This document shows positions 8,077 to 14,481 of a stretch of 18,141 bases of DNA, in pieces. Location: assembly GCA_946478865.1 (NCBI GenBank), contig CAMLDO010000037.1, forward strand, positions 1-18,141. The letters are read 5' to 3'. Source of the stretch: an uncultured Methylobacillus sp. Its GTDB lineage: Bacteria > Pseudomonadota > Gammaproteobacteria > Burkholderiales > Methylophilaceae. The first letter of the stretch is position 1. Each line of letters begins with the position of its first letter. The translations under genes and the position numbers were made by a program. The notes under the pieces are model-generated. The model saw only the letters and a program-made list of their open reading frames with translations. It was not told the DNA's origin and did not search any database.

Positions 8077-9276
8077 TCAATGCCCTGGAATCGGGCTGGC
8101 CTTGCGTTTGGGGGCGTATTTGTCGTTGATGCTGCCGTCGGGTTCGAGAATTTTCTGTTCGCGCGTCCACAGATTGAGGGCACGCTGCTTCATTGCCATG
8201 CTGGGATAAGTACGTTCGATGATAACCATGCCGAATAACTGGCGAAACTGCGCCTTATAGGCCTTGCTTTCGGGTTTGCCAGCGGAGGTATTGGGATTCT
8301 TGAGCATCTCGTCCACTTCGCTATCGCTGAATGCGAGTGAATTCTGTGCAGGATCGCCGCCCGCCCCGGCTTTATCTTGAGTCGAGGCGAGCGGCTGCGG
8401 CTGGGGGTCTGTCTGCAGGGATTCGGCATCGGGCGCAGGGTTGGGCACTGCAGCCACGGATTCGGAAATGGCCGGATTGGACTGGGGCACGATGTCTTCC
8501 GGAATGGGAAGCACGGCGGGTGGATCGGGCGCGACGCCGGAAGTCCGGAAGTCCGATTGCGGCGGCATCTCGAAATTGGCCGCCTCCGGCAACGGCCTGT
8601 ACTCGTTGTGGGCAGCTTCGGCGCGTTCTGCCTTTTCGCGCAGCAGATCGGGACGGGATTCGCGCAGGTTGAAATACACGCCGCTGGCACCGACCGCGAG
8701 GATGGCGAAAAACACCAGCGCCAGCACGATCATGATGGTGGCGTTGTCATGATCGCTGGAAGCGTTGCTGCGTTTGCGCTTCGGCTCCGGCGTGGTGATC
8801 TCGACATCGGAATCCTGCTGGATACGCCGATGGAGGGCTTCCGCGCTCAGCATCGGTTCATCCTCCGGCAAGGACAATTCCCGCTGGCGGGCCGAAGGCA
8901 TGGGAGCAGCCGGCTCGCGCCCGGACTTAATCGCCTCTCTTGGTGCGGCTGGCGCAGTCGTTTTCTGCCTGCGCGGGATAACCTCCGGCGCGGCTACCGC
9001 AGCCGCGTATCCAGAGGACGTAGCTTCACGCTTGGGAGCGGCAGGCGGAGGCTCGCGCCGGGGAGGCGGAGGTGTCGGCTCGCGTTTCGGCGGCGTGGCA
9101 GCCGCCTGAGCCGTATCCTGCGGCAAGACGTCGCGTGCGGCGGATCGCCGGTAACGCATGCCCGGCTGTGGGCCGGGGATAGGCGCTTGTGCAACAGCCG
9201 GTTTCAATGACTGACCGCACTCGTCGCAGAACTTCGCGCCAGGTCGGTTCACCGCACCGCATTTCGTGCAGATCAT
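8077..9276 (-). CDS. zinc-ribbon protein with proline-rich linker and one transmembrane helix
   Basis: A 399-residue protein starting at the ATG with AAGGAGAAT in front; a longer frame to 9342 has no better site. The N-terminal zinc ribbon has two CxxC knuckles (C3, C6, C17, C20: MICTKCGAVN, FCDECG). A long disordered Pro/Ala/Arg-rich stretch follows (about 25-175), then one membrane span (about 181-203, IMIVLALVFFAILAVGASG). After another Pro/Asp-rich linker comes a compact C-terminal segment (about 335-385) with YKAQFRQLFGMVIIERTYP. This suggests a cytoplasmic metal-bound sensor tethered to a periplasmic domain, but orientation is not proven. I know of zinc-ribbon membrane proteins of this general plan and cannot name a function. 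It follows the BCAM0308-like gene by 117 bases. Confidence 0.8.
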   Translation of the reverse strand: MICTKCGAVNRPGAKFCDECGQSLKPAVAQAPIPGPQPGMRYRRSAARDVLPQDTAQAAATPPKREPTPPPPRREPPPAAPKREATSSGYAAAVAAPEVIPRRQKTTAPAAPREAIKSGREPAAPMPSARQRELSLPEDEPMLSAEALHRRIQQDSDVEITTPEPKRKRSNASSDHDNATIMIVLALVFFAILAVGASGVYFNLRESRPDLLREKAERAEAAHNEYRPLPEAANFEMPPQSDFRTSGVAPDPPAVLPIPEDIVPQSNPAISESVAAVPNPAPDAESLQTDPQPQPLASTQDKAGAGGDPAQNSLAFSDSEVDEMLKNPNTSAGKPESKAYKAQFRQLFGMVIIERTYPSMAMKQRALNLWTREQKILEPDGSINDKYAPKRKASPIPGH

Positions 9277-9346
9277 CGGATTCTCCTTATTGCCCGCCCA
9301 CGGATGCCGCTGCATGCGTGCATCGTCTGTAGAAACAGGCACTTTT

Positions 9347-9363
9347 CGGCAGCAGCGCTGCCG
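9347..9363. other. perfect hairpin between the BCAM0308-like and zinc-ribbon genes
   Basis: CGGCAGC (9347-9353), a three-base loop, then GCTGCCG (9357-9363): a seven-pair perfect stem in a 117-base gene gap. On the transcribed minus strand it is followed by AAAAG and not by a T run, so it is not a standard intrinsic terminator. It could attenuate, act as an mRNA processing or stability element, or be chance in GC-rich DNA. Confidence 0.35.
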
Positions 9364-9393
9364 GTTGAAACCCCGGAAAAGAAAATAAAGGCG

Positions 9394-9903
9394 CTAGCGC
9401 GTCCAGTGGACGCGCAGCAGATCGCGGGCGGCGTTATGGTGATATTCGAGATCGCCCTGATAGTGGTGGTGCAAAGCCGCGCCAAGGAAGTGGGCGAGCC
9501 GGATATCGGTGGTTGTAATCAGCATGTAGCCATCGTCGCGCGCCTCCTCCATGAGGCGCATCAATGGATTTTCCAGCCGTTTGCGTTCCGCCTGATCGTG
9601 TAGCAGCGCGATGATCTCATCGAAGTGCTCGCCGAAAAATGCTCCGCTCAGCAGAAGATAGCCGGCCGGCTCGTGCTTCTCGATACGATCGCAGGCGGGG
9701 CATATGGCCTGGTTGGCGCTGACCGGAACCGGCCCCCAGCGCCAACGCCCTTCCATGTAGATGGCGTCGCATTTCGGGCATACCGTGGGCTCCAGCAGCT
9801 TAGTCGCGGCTTCCAGATAAGCCTTCTTTGCCCGCTCCTCGAAGAACACCTCGTCAGGCAGAATGGGGTTGTAACCGAAGGACAGGTCCTTGGGGATCTC
9901 CAT
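9394..9903 (-). CDS. BCAM0308-like protein with two CxxC knuckles
   Basis: A 169-residue cytoplasmic protein. After MEIPKDLSFGYNPILPDEVF and a helix it has a four-cysteine zinc site (C42-P-K-C45 and C68-P-A-C71 followed by DRIEKHEPAGYL). A C-terminal alpha/beta region follows with DDGYMLITTTDIRLAHFLG and a histidine-rich stretch (HHHYQGDLEYHHN). This matches what I recall of the BCAM0308 family, named after a gene in the Burkholderia cenocepacia low-oxygen-activated region; its biochemical role is unknown. The knuckle spacing and the phrase CPxCDRI loosely recall NMD3-like zinc domains, so ribosome or RNA association is possible but only an inference. AAGGAGA precedes the ATG. It lies 21 nt after HPF-cold-shock copy 1, so they form one transcript. 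Confidence 0.72.
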   Translation of the reverse strand: MEIPKDLSFGYNPILPDEVFFEERAKKAYLEAATKLLEPTVCPKCDAIYMEGRWRWGPVPVSANQAICPACDRIEKHEPAGYLLLSGAFFGEHFDEIIALLHDQAERKRLENPLMRLMEEARDDGYMLITTTDIRLAHFLGAALHHHYQGDLEYHHNAARDLLRVHWTR

Positions 9904-9924
9904 ACCGTCTCCTTGTCTTGTGAC

Positions 9925-10479
9925 TCAATGCAAGCGGGGGTTATGGTGGCGCCCCACGCTCACACGCTTGGCCTGCGGACCCTCGCTGCTCAGCTCATCG
10001 ATGAATTTCACCTCATCGCCCGCTTTCAGCTGATCGAAGGTCGTGCTGGTAACGTTGTCGCGATGAAAATAATGCAGAGTGCCGTCCGGGCTCTCGATGA
10101 AGCCATATCCTTCTTCCGGATGAATCTTGCTGACCAGCCCCACCTGCTCCTGCGCATGCACCTTGGTCTCGCGGCGCAGTTTGCGCACATAGCCTTCCAG
10201 CTGGCGCTTGGCGAGCTCGAATGCCTCGCGCACGGCAGCATACGGATCTTCGTGATGGTCGCGGTTGACGACGATCTCGTTGCCGTGAACACCCATGTCG
10301 ATGCGTACGTTGAACTGGTTGCCTCGCTGGTTGTGCCGGTGCGGCATATCCACCACTACGCGGCACGATACGAGCTGCCTGCAAAACCCCTCCAGTTTCG
10401 CCACTTTTTCGCGGATAACGGTTTCAAGGGCATCGGAATGGGGCATGTCGCGTATGGTGATCTGCAACGGAACTTGCAT
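9925..10479 (-). CDS. HPF/RaiA ribosome-hibernation domain fused to a cold-shock domain, copy 1
   Basis: A 184-residue two-domain protein. Residues 1 to about 100 are an S30AE (HPF/RaiA/YfiA) fold: LQITIRDMPHSDALE, the RVVVDMPHRH strand, GNEIVVNRDHHEDPYAAVREAF. Residues about 112-178 are a cold-shock OB domain with an RNP1-like EEGYGFIESPDG, an RNP2-like HYFHRDNV and the ending GPQAKRVSVG. HPF domains bind the decoding centre of the 30S subunit and stop translation. Long HPF forms normally carry a dimerisation domain where this one has an RNA-binding cold-shock domain. The ATG at 10479 is chosen for its CAGGAGGA; the frame extends 19 codons further with no comparable site. It is about 60% identical, without gaps, to copy 2 (12134-12682). 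The BCAM0308-like gene follows in operon. Confidence 0.92.
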   Translation of the reverse strand: MQVPLQITIRDMPHSDALETVIREKVAKLEGFCRQLVSCRVVVDMPHRHNQRGNQFNVRIDMGVHGNEIVVNRDHHEDPYAAVREAFELAKRQLEGYVRKLRRETKVHAQEQVGLVSKIHPEEGYGFIESPDGTLHYFHRDNVTSTTFDQLKAGDEVKFIDELSSEGPQAKRVSVGRHHNPRLH

Positions 10480-10725
10480 GACGGTCCTCCTGAAAAATCG
10501 TTGGGCACTGCCTGAATACCCGGCAGCCCTCTGCACACTTATCCCCGTGCTACAGACGCATACCGGCCTTACAGGATGTGATCACAACTTTGCGGCAAGG
10601 TTCTCGCGGGCAGGAGCCCGTTCAGGCCATTTTCCGGCAGCCGGTAAAACTTTATGGGAACTGAGGGCGTCTCAAGGGATGGCCGCCGCATACGGCCCGG
10701 CCATTTGATCAATAGGAGAATTCAT
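10480..10725. promoter_or_regulatory. divergent control region between HPF-CSD copy 1 and the DUF3330 gene
   Basis: A 246-base divergent spacer. It holds CGCATACCGGCCTTAC at 10557-10572, a shortened variant of the element at 16039-16061 (CGCATAC, then GGCC, then TTAC). It also holds a perfect ten-base palindrome TGTGATCACA at 10577-10586. The palindrome has the two CRP/FNR-type half sites abutting with no spacer, so it is not a normal CRP site. I could not fix -35/-10 boxes for either gene. No gene or terminator was seen. Confidence 0.4.
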
Positions 10726-10929
10726 ATGGAACAGCATTACATGGACCCGCGCGAGGAAGAAAAGATTTCCTGCGCCAGCTGCATGAAGGATATACCGCGC
10801 TCCGCAGCCAAAAGCTCGGAAGCATCCGGATATACCCTGTATTTCTGCGGTGCGGACTGCTACAACGAATGGAACCGCCAGGCGGAGCGCGCCCATCTCA
10901 AGCAACCTGCGGAACACCAAACCCGCTAA
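10726..10929 (+). CDS. DUF3330 small zinc-binding protein
   Basis: A 67-residue protein with a treble-clef-like metal site: C16-A-S-C19 near the start, then FCGADCYNEW supplying C41 and C45. This pattern (CxxC ... FCGxxCY) matches the DUF3330 proteins I remember, which are also found next to mercury-resistance and Tn3-type elements; no such element is present here. The ATG at 10726 has TAGGAG seven bases upstream and is preferred to the start at 10654, which lacks one. It is transcribed divergently from HPF-cold-shock copy 1 and convergently to the alcohol dehydrogenase. A redox- or metal-responsive role is suggested only by the cysteines and neighbours. Confidence 0.82.
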   Translation: MEQHYMDPREEEKISCASCMKDIPRSAAKSSEASGYTLYFCGADCYNEWNRQAERAHLKQPAEHQTR

Positions 10930-10964
10930 TCCCGCCTTACTTCTCACCACCGCAACACCTTCCG

Positions 10965-10981
10965 CGCCCGCGTTCCGGGCG
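10965..10981. other. hairpin in the convergent DUF3330/alcohol dehydrogenase spacer
   Basis: CGCCCG (10965-10970), a five-base loop, CGGGCG (10976-10981). It sits in the 132-base gap between the convergent DUF3330 and alcohol dehydrogenase stops, where a two-way terminator is expected. No T run follows on either strand, so termination is a weak inference from position. Confidence 0.25.
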
Positions 10982-11061
10982 GTACTCCCTGAAAAACGAA
11001 TACCTTCCGGCAAACCGGCGTGAGGGGTGGCTGCGCTCGTTTATTGCTGCCGACCCGTGCT

Positions 11062-12045
11062 TTACGGCATCAATACCGCCGCGCCGCGCACCCTGCCATG
11101 GCGCAGCGCATCCAGCGCCTCGTTGGCATGCTCCAGCGGATAGCGTTCCACCTCGGTGCGCACGCCAGCCTTCCAGGCCAGCTTGAGGAATTTCTCGCCG
11201 TCGCGCCGTGTGAGGTTTGCGACGGAACGCACGGTGCGCTCCCCCCACAGCAGATCGTAGGAAAACGCGGGAATCTCGCTCATGTGGATACCGGCGCAAA
11301 CCACGGTGCCGCCCTTGGCCGTGCGTTTCAAAGCCTCGGGGACCAATGCACCGACCGGTGCAAAAATGATGGCGGCATCCAGGAGTTCGGGAGGCGGTTC
11401 GGTACTGCCGCCGGCCCAGACGGCACCGAGCTCGCGGGCGAATTGCTGGCCTGGCGTGTCGCCGGGTTTGGTGAAGGCATAAACCTGTCGCCCCTGCGTC
11501 CTGGCAAGCTGGGCGACAATATGGCCTGCGGCGCCAAAACCGTAGATACCCAGCCGATACGCATCGCCCGCCGCCAGCAGAGAACGGTAGCCGATCAGCC
11601 CGGCACAAAGCAGCGGCGCGGCTTCCGCATCGCTGTATCCCTCGGGAATCGCAAAGCAGTAGCGCTGGTTGGCAACGGCGTATTGCGCATAGCCGCCGTC
11701 CAGCGTGTAACCCGTGAACTGCGCCTGATCGCACAGGTTCTCGCGCCCGCTGCGGCAATAGAGACAGTGTCCGCATGTCAGGCCCAGCCACGGAACGCCG
11801 ATGCGCTCGCCGATAGCGAAACGTATCGTTCCCGGCCCGATTGCCGCCACAGTGCCGACGATTTCATGGCCAGGCACCAGTTGATGTTTCGGATGCTCCA
11901 GCTCGCCGTCCACGACATGCAAGTCGGTGCGGCATACTCCACAGGCGCTGACCTTCAGCAAAAGCTCACCCGCCTTCGGTTCGGGTACGGGCAATTCAGC
12001 CGGTACCAGCGCATGCTGGGTGGCGTCGAGCATCATTACTTTCAT
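11062..12045 (-). CDS. zinc-dependent alcohol dehydrogenase
   Basis: Medium-chain (MDR) zinc alcohol dehydrogenase, 327 residues. The catalytic zinc ligands C35 (ACGVCRTDLH), H60-E61 (PGHE) and C147 (PLLCAGLIGYRSL) are present. The structural zinc site has C91, C94, C97 and C105 (CGHCLYCRSGRENLC). The Rossmann motif is YGFGAAGHIVAQLA at about 168-181. It oxidises alcohols or, more likely in an anaerobic setting, reduces aldehydes such as acetaldehyde with NAD(P)H. I chose the ATG at 12045 (MKVMMLDATQ), the family's usual beginning; the frame continues 59 codons upstream into low-complexity sequence overlapping the HPF gene. The ribosome binding site is weak (GGAA). It follows HPF copy 2 by 88 bases and is probably the last gene of the nitroreductase-CBS-HPF transcript. 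Confidence 0.93.
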   Translation of the reverse strand: MKVMMLDATQHALVPAELPVPEPKAGELLLKVSACGVCRTDLHVVDGELEHPKHQLVPGHEIVGTVAAIGPGTIRFAIGERIGVPWLGLTCGHCLYCRSGRENLCDQAQFTGYTLDGGYAQYAVANQRYCFAIPEGYSDAEAAPLLCAGLIGYRSLLAAGDAYRLGIYGFGAAGHIVAQLARTQGRQVYAFTKPGDTPGQQFARELGAVWAGGSTEPPPELLDAAIIFAPVGALVPEALKRTAKGGTVVCAGIHMSEIPAFSYDLLWGERTVRSVANLTRRDGEKFLKLAWKAGVRTEVERYPLEHANEALDALRHGRVRGAAVLMP

Positions 12046-12133
12046 CGATATTCCATTCGCAGTAGCGGCACACAAGGGCGCCGGGCCGGAGGCAAGTGCT
12101 CCGACCCGGCGATTCTCGGTTATTTTTTCAGAC

Positions 12134-12682
12134 TTATTGCGGGATATGGTGCTTGCCGATACTGATGCGCTTGGCTTGTGGCCGGCCGGAGGCGAATTCC
12201 TCCACGAAGCGCACTTCGTCACCTTCTTTCAGCTTCTCGAAGCGGGGAGCGACGACGTTGTCGCGATGAAAATACAACTCGGTACCGTCCTTGCCGGCGA
12301 TGAAGCCGAAGCCTTCCTCGTGGGAAATCCGCGCAATATGGCCGCTGTATTCCGCCACATGCGCCTTGGTCTCGCGGCGCAGGCGGTGCACATAGTCTTC
12401 CAGTTGCCGCCGCGCGGCGTCGAACGCATCGCGCAGAGCCACGTACGGGTCTTCATGATGACGGCGATTGACGACGATTTCGTTGCCGGGCACGCCGAGG
12501 TCGATATTGACGCCGAATTCCTTGCCCTGCTGGTGATGCCGATGTGGCATTTCCACCACCACGCGGCAGGAAATCACATGCGCGAACAAGGCTTCCAGCT
12601 TCCTGATCTTGTCGCGGATGTGGGTTTCGAGCGCTTCAGAGTTGGGCATATCGCGCAGGGTGATTTGTAGCGATGCAGGCAT
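12134..12682 (-). CDS. HPF/RaiA ribosome-hibernation domain fused to a cold-shock domain, copy 2
   Basis: A 182-residue paralogue of the gene at 9925-10479, colinear without gaps over the alignable length. I counted about 110 identities. The S30AE domain is residues 1 to about 100 (LQITLRDMPNSEALE, RVVVEMPHRHHQQG, GNEIVVNRRHHEDPY). The cold-shock domain is about 112-178 (EEGFGFIAGKDG, YFHRDNV, RPQAKRISIGKHH). The most divergent stretches are the loop around residues 31-37 and the linker between domains (about 108-118). The expected role is ribosome inactivation combined with RNA binding during stress. The ATG at 12682 has AAAGGGG before it. A TTG 7 codons upstream overlaps the CBS stop and is a less likely start. 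It lies 17 nt after the CBS gene. Confidence 0.92.
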   Translation of the reverse strand: MPASLQITLRDMPNSEALETHIRDKIRKLEALFAHVISCRVVVEMPHRHHQQGKEFGVNIDLGVPGNEIVVNRRHHEDPYVALRDAFDAARRQLEDYVHRLRRETKAHVAEYSGHIARISHEEGFGFIAGKDGTELYFHRDNVVAPRFEKLKEGDEVRFVEEFASGRPQAKRISIGKHHIPQ

Positions 12683-12699
12683 GACTGACCCCTTTCTTA

Positions 12700-13149
12700 T
12701 CAACGACGTGTTTGTATTTCCTTCTGTTGCTCGCGCGTGACCATTCGGGCCAGCGCGTGCAATTCTTCGGACAGCAGCCCCAGCAGGTCGTCCAGGGTGA
12801 CGATACCGACCAGATCGCCGCTGTCGCTGACGAGGGGAAGGCGGCGCACGGCCATCGTGCGCATTTGCTGGATGGCCTCGAACAGGCCGACGCTTTCCTT
12901 CACCGTCATGAGCTCGGCCGACATGATGTCGCCGATGGTGAGCACTTCGGGGTCGAGGCCGGGCGCGACAATTTCCAGCACGATGTCCCGGTCGGTAATG
13001 ATGCCGACCGGCAATTCGCGACCGTCACGGTTTTGCACGACGACGACTGTCCCGACATGATGGTGGCGCATGAGCTGCGCCGCTTCATAAACACTGGTGT
13101 CGACGCTCGCGGTGACCACTTCCCTGGTGCAGAACTCTCCGAGAGGCAT
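12700..13149 (-). CDS. CBS-pair domain protein
   Basis: A 149-residue protein made almost only of two CBS domains, at about residues 8-62 (EVVTASVDTSVYEAAQLM, GTVVVVQNRDG, VGIITDRDIV) and about 74-130 (IMSAELMTVKESVGLFEAI, VRRLPLVSDSGDLVGIVTLDDLL). A short helical tail follows. Stand-alone CBS pairs bind adenosine nucleotides (AMP, ATP, NADH or S-adenosylmethionine) and act as energy or redox sensors for a partner protein. AAGGAGG precedes the ATG at good spacing. The gene sits 17 nt after the nitroreductase stop and 17 nt before HPF copy 2, so it is in the middle of an operon. Sensing energy state to tune ribosome hibernation is a reasonable inference, not shown. Confidence 0.92.
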   Translation of the reverse strand: MPLGEFCTREVVTASVDTSVYEAAQLMRHHHVGTVVVVQNRDGRELPVGIITDRDIVLEIVAPGLDPEVLTIGDIMSAELMTVKESVGLFEAIQQMRTMAVRRLPLVSDSGDLVGIVTLDDLLGLLSEELHALARMVTREQQKEIQTRR

Positions 13150-13166
13150 GCCGTGCCCTCCTTGGT

Positions 13167-13766
13167 CTATTGTTGTTCAACAGGTACCCGATTCAGAATG
13201 AGCGGCTCGCGGCGCGGTGTCGGCGGCGGCTCTTCCGCCGGATAACCCACGATGATGGGCGCCACCGCCGCATACTTTTGCGGAATGCCGAAGGCCGATT
13301 TGATGGAAGGCTCGTTCAGCGCCGTCAGGGCGCACCCCACCACGCAACTGCCCAGCCCCATCGCACACGCTGCCAGCATGAGGTTTTCCGCCGCCAGCCA
13401 GCTATCGGCCGCGGAAAACGGGCACGAGGTGTCGCCGCAGATGACGATCAGCGTGCCGGCATCGTAGAAGATATTGAAATCGGAATCCGCGAAGGTCTCC
13501 AGATCGTGTCTGGAACGCATCTGTCCGAGACGCCGCACCTCATCGAGGAAAAGCGGCTTGGCCAGGTCGGAAATATGTTGCAGCGCGGATTTGTCGTCGA
13601 TGACGGAGAAGGCCCAGGGTTCGCCATGGAAGGCGCTGGGCGCGTGGATGGCGGCTTCGAGCAGCAGGCGCACGACTTCGCGCTCAACCGGCTGGGAAGT
13701 GTAATGCCGGACGGAGCGTCTCGCCAGAATCGCCTCGTAGACATTCATTTCCACCGCGTGCCGCAT
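13167..13766 (-). CDS. nitroreductase-family flavoprotein
   Basis: Nitroreductase (NADH oxidase/flavin reductase-like) of 199 residues, an FMN enzyme that transfers electrons from NAD(P)H. The FMN-binding start ARRSVRHYTSQPVEREVV and the HAPSAFHGEPWAF motif are seen at about residues 16-54. Later come SWLAAENLMLAACAMGLGSCVVG (about 122-145) and the C-terminal PIIVGYPAEEPPP. The natural substrate is unknown. Two starts are possible: the ATG at 13766, with GAGG nine bases before, or an in-frame ATG at 13748 (MNVYEAIL), which is nearer the usual family start. It is the first gene of the run nitroreductase-CBS-HPF-alcohol dehydrogenase. Upstream lies the CGCATACGTG element. Confidence 0.9.
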   Translation of the reverse strand: MRHAVEMNVYEAILARRSVRHYTSQPVEREVVRLLLEAAIHAPSAFHGEPWAFSVIDDKSALQHISDLAKPLFLDEVRRLGQMRSRHDLETFADSDFNIFYDAGTLIVICGDTSCPFSAADSWLAAENLMLAACAMGLGSCVVGCALTALNEPSIKSAFGIPQKYAAVAPIIVGYPAEEPPPTPRREPLILNRVPVEQQ

Positions 13767-13834
13767 TCCTGAAACCTCGCCTCTTATGCGATTTCAAGGT
13801 AGCAAGTTTCAGCAGCGCATGACATCCGCGCAAA

Positions 13835-13844
13835 CACGTATGCG
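13835..13844 (-). promoter_or_regulatory. CGCATACGTG element upstream of the nitroreductase operon
   Basis: On the minus strand this reads CGCATACGTG, identical to the ten bases at 16039-16048. It lies about 69 bases before the nitroreductase ATG and about 55 bases before a possible -10 (CATAAG, 13788-13783). It is partly overlapped by the short palindrome ATGCGC-A-GCGCAT (13840-13852). It is proposed as a binding site of the adjacent FixJ-like regulator; the proposal rests on repetition and position. Confidence 0.45.
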
Positions 13845-13860
13845 CAGCGCATGAGGTTAG

Positions 13861-14481
13861 TCAGGCCGGAACGAGGCCGCCCTCCTGAGCAATACGGGCA
13901 AGGTCGAGCAGATTCAGCGCGCCGGTCTTGTGCATGATCTTCGCCTTGTGGATTTCCACTGTCCGGTGGCTGATGCCGAGACGGCGCGCAATTTCCTTGT
14001 TGGGATGGCCGACCACCGCCAGCAGCATCACCTCGCGCTCGCGTTCGGTCAGTTCATCCAGCAGCGCGCGGGTTTGCTGCATGCGTGTCACCTTTTCCAG
14101 CAGCTGCGAGCCCGACTGTACGGCGGCATGCACGCTCGTGATCAGCTTGTCGCGCGTGACCGGCTTGGTGAGGAAATCCACCGCACCCGCCTTGATCGCA
14201 CGCACGCTCATTGGAATATCGCCATGCCCGGTAAGGAAAATCACGGGCAACAGGATTCCACGCCGCGCCATTTCTTCCTGCAACTGCATCCCATCCATGC
14301 CTGGCATGCGGATATCGATGATCGCGCAGCCATAGGCGTCGGTTTTGCAACTTCCCAGGAAGGCTTCGGCGCTTTCGAATGCTCGCACGGGGAAATCCGC
14401 CTGCTCGATCATGAGACTTAACGAATCGCGAATCGCGGGATCGTCATCGATGATGAATACGGTCGCTGGGAGAGTGGTCAT
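13861..14481 (-). CDS. FixJ-like response regulator (receiver + LuxR-type HTH)
   Basis: Two-component transcription factor of 206 residues. The receiver domain (about 6-120) has the acidic pocket D12-D14, phospho-acceptor D56 (IIDIRMPGMDG), T84 (FLTGHGD) and K106 (FLTKPV), all intact. After a linker helix (LLEKVTRMQQTRALLDELT) comes the NarL/FixJ HTH (about 143-205) with LTEREREVMLLAVVGHPNKE and ISHRTVEIHKAKIMHKTGA. The GHGDIPMSVRAIKAGAVDFL stretch is the hallmark of the FixJ/TodT/StyR branch. The start ATG overlaps the kinase stop (ATGA), so kinase and regulator are coupled and very likely partners. Likely targets are the neighbouring stress genes. Confidence 0.94.
   Translation of the reverse strand: MTTLPATVFIIDDDPAIRDSLSLMIEQADFPVRAFESAEAFLGSCKTDAYGCAIIDIRMPGMDGMQLQEEMARRGILLPVIFLTGHGDIPMSVRAIKAGAVDFLTKPVTRDKLITSVHAAVQSGSQLLEKVTRMQQTRALLDELTEREREVMLLAVVGHPNKEIARRLGISHRTVEIHKAKIMHKTGALNLLDLARIAQEGGLVPA

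Noticed and set aside
9347..9363. Hairpin read as an intrinsic terminator of the BCAM0308-like gene
   Set aside because: No T run follows on the transcribed strand, so it is listed only as a hairpin.
10706..10713. TTGATCAA as an FNR/ANR box before DUF3330
   Set aside because: The FNR consensus needs four bases between the half sites (TTGAT-N4-ATCAA); here they overlap, and the site sits almost on the ribosome binding site.
11020..12165. A 381-codon plus-strand open frame opposite the alcohol dehydrogenase
   Set aside because: The minus strand encodes a complete zinc alcohol dehydrogenase with all zinc ligands; the plus frame is a GC-rich shadow.
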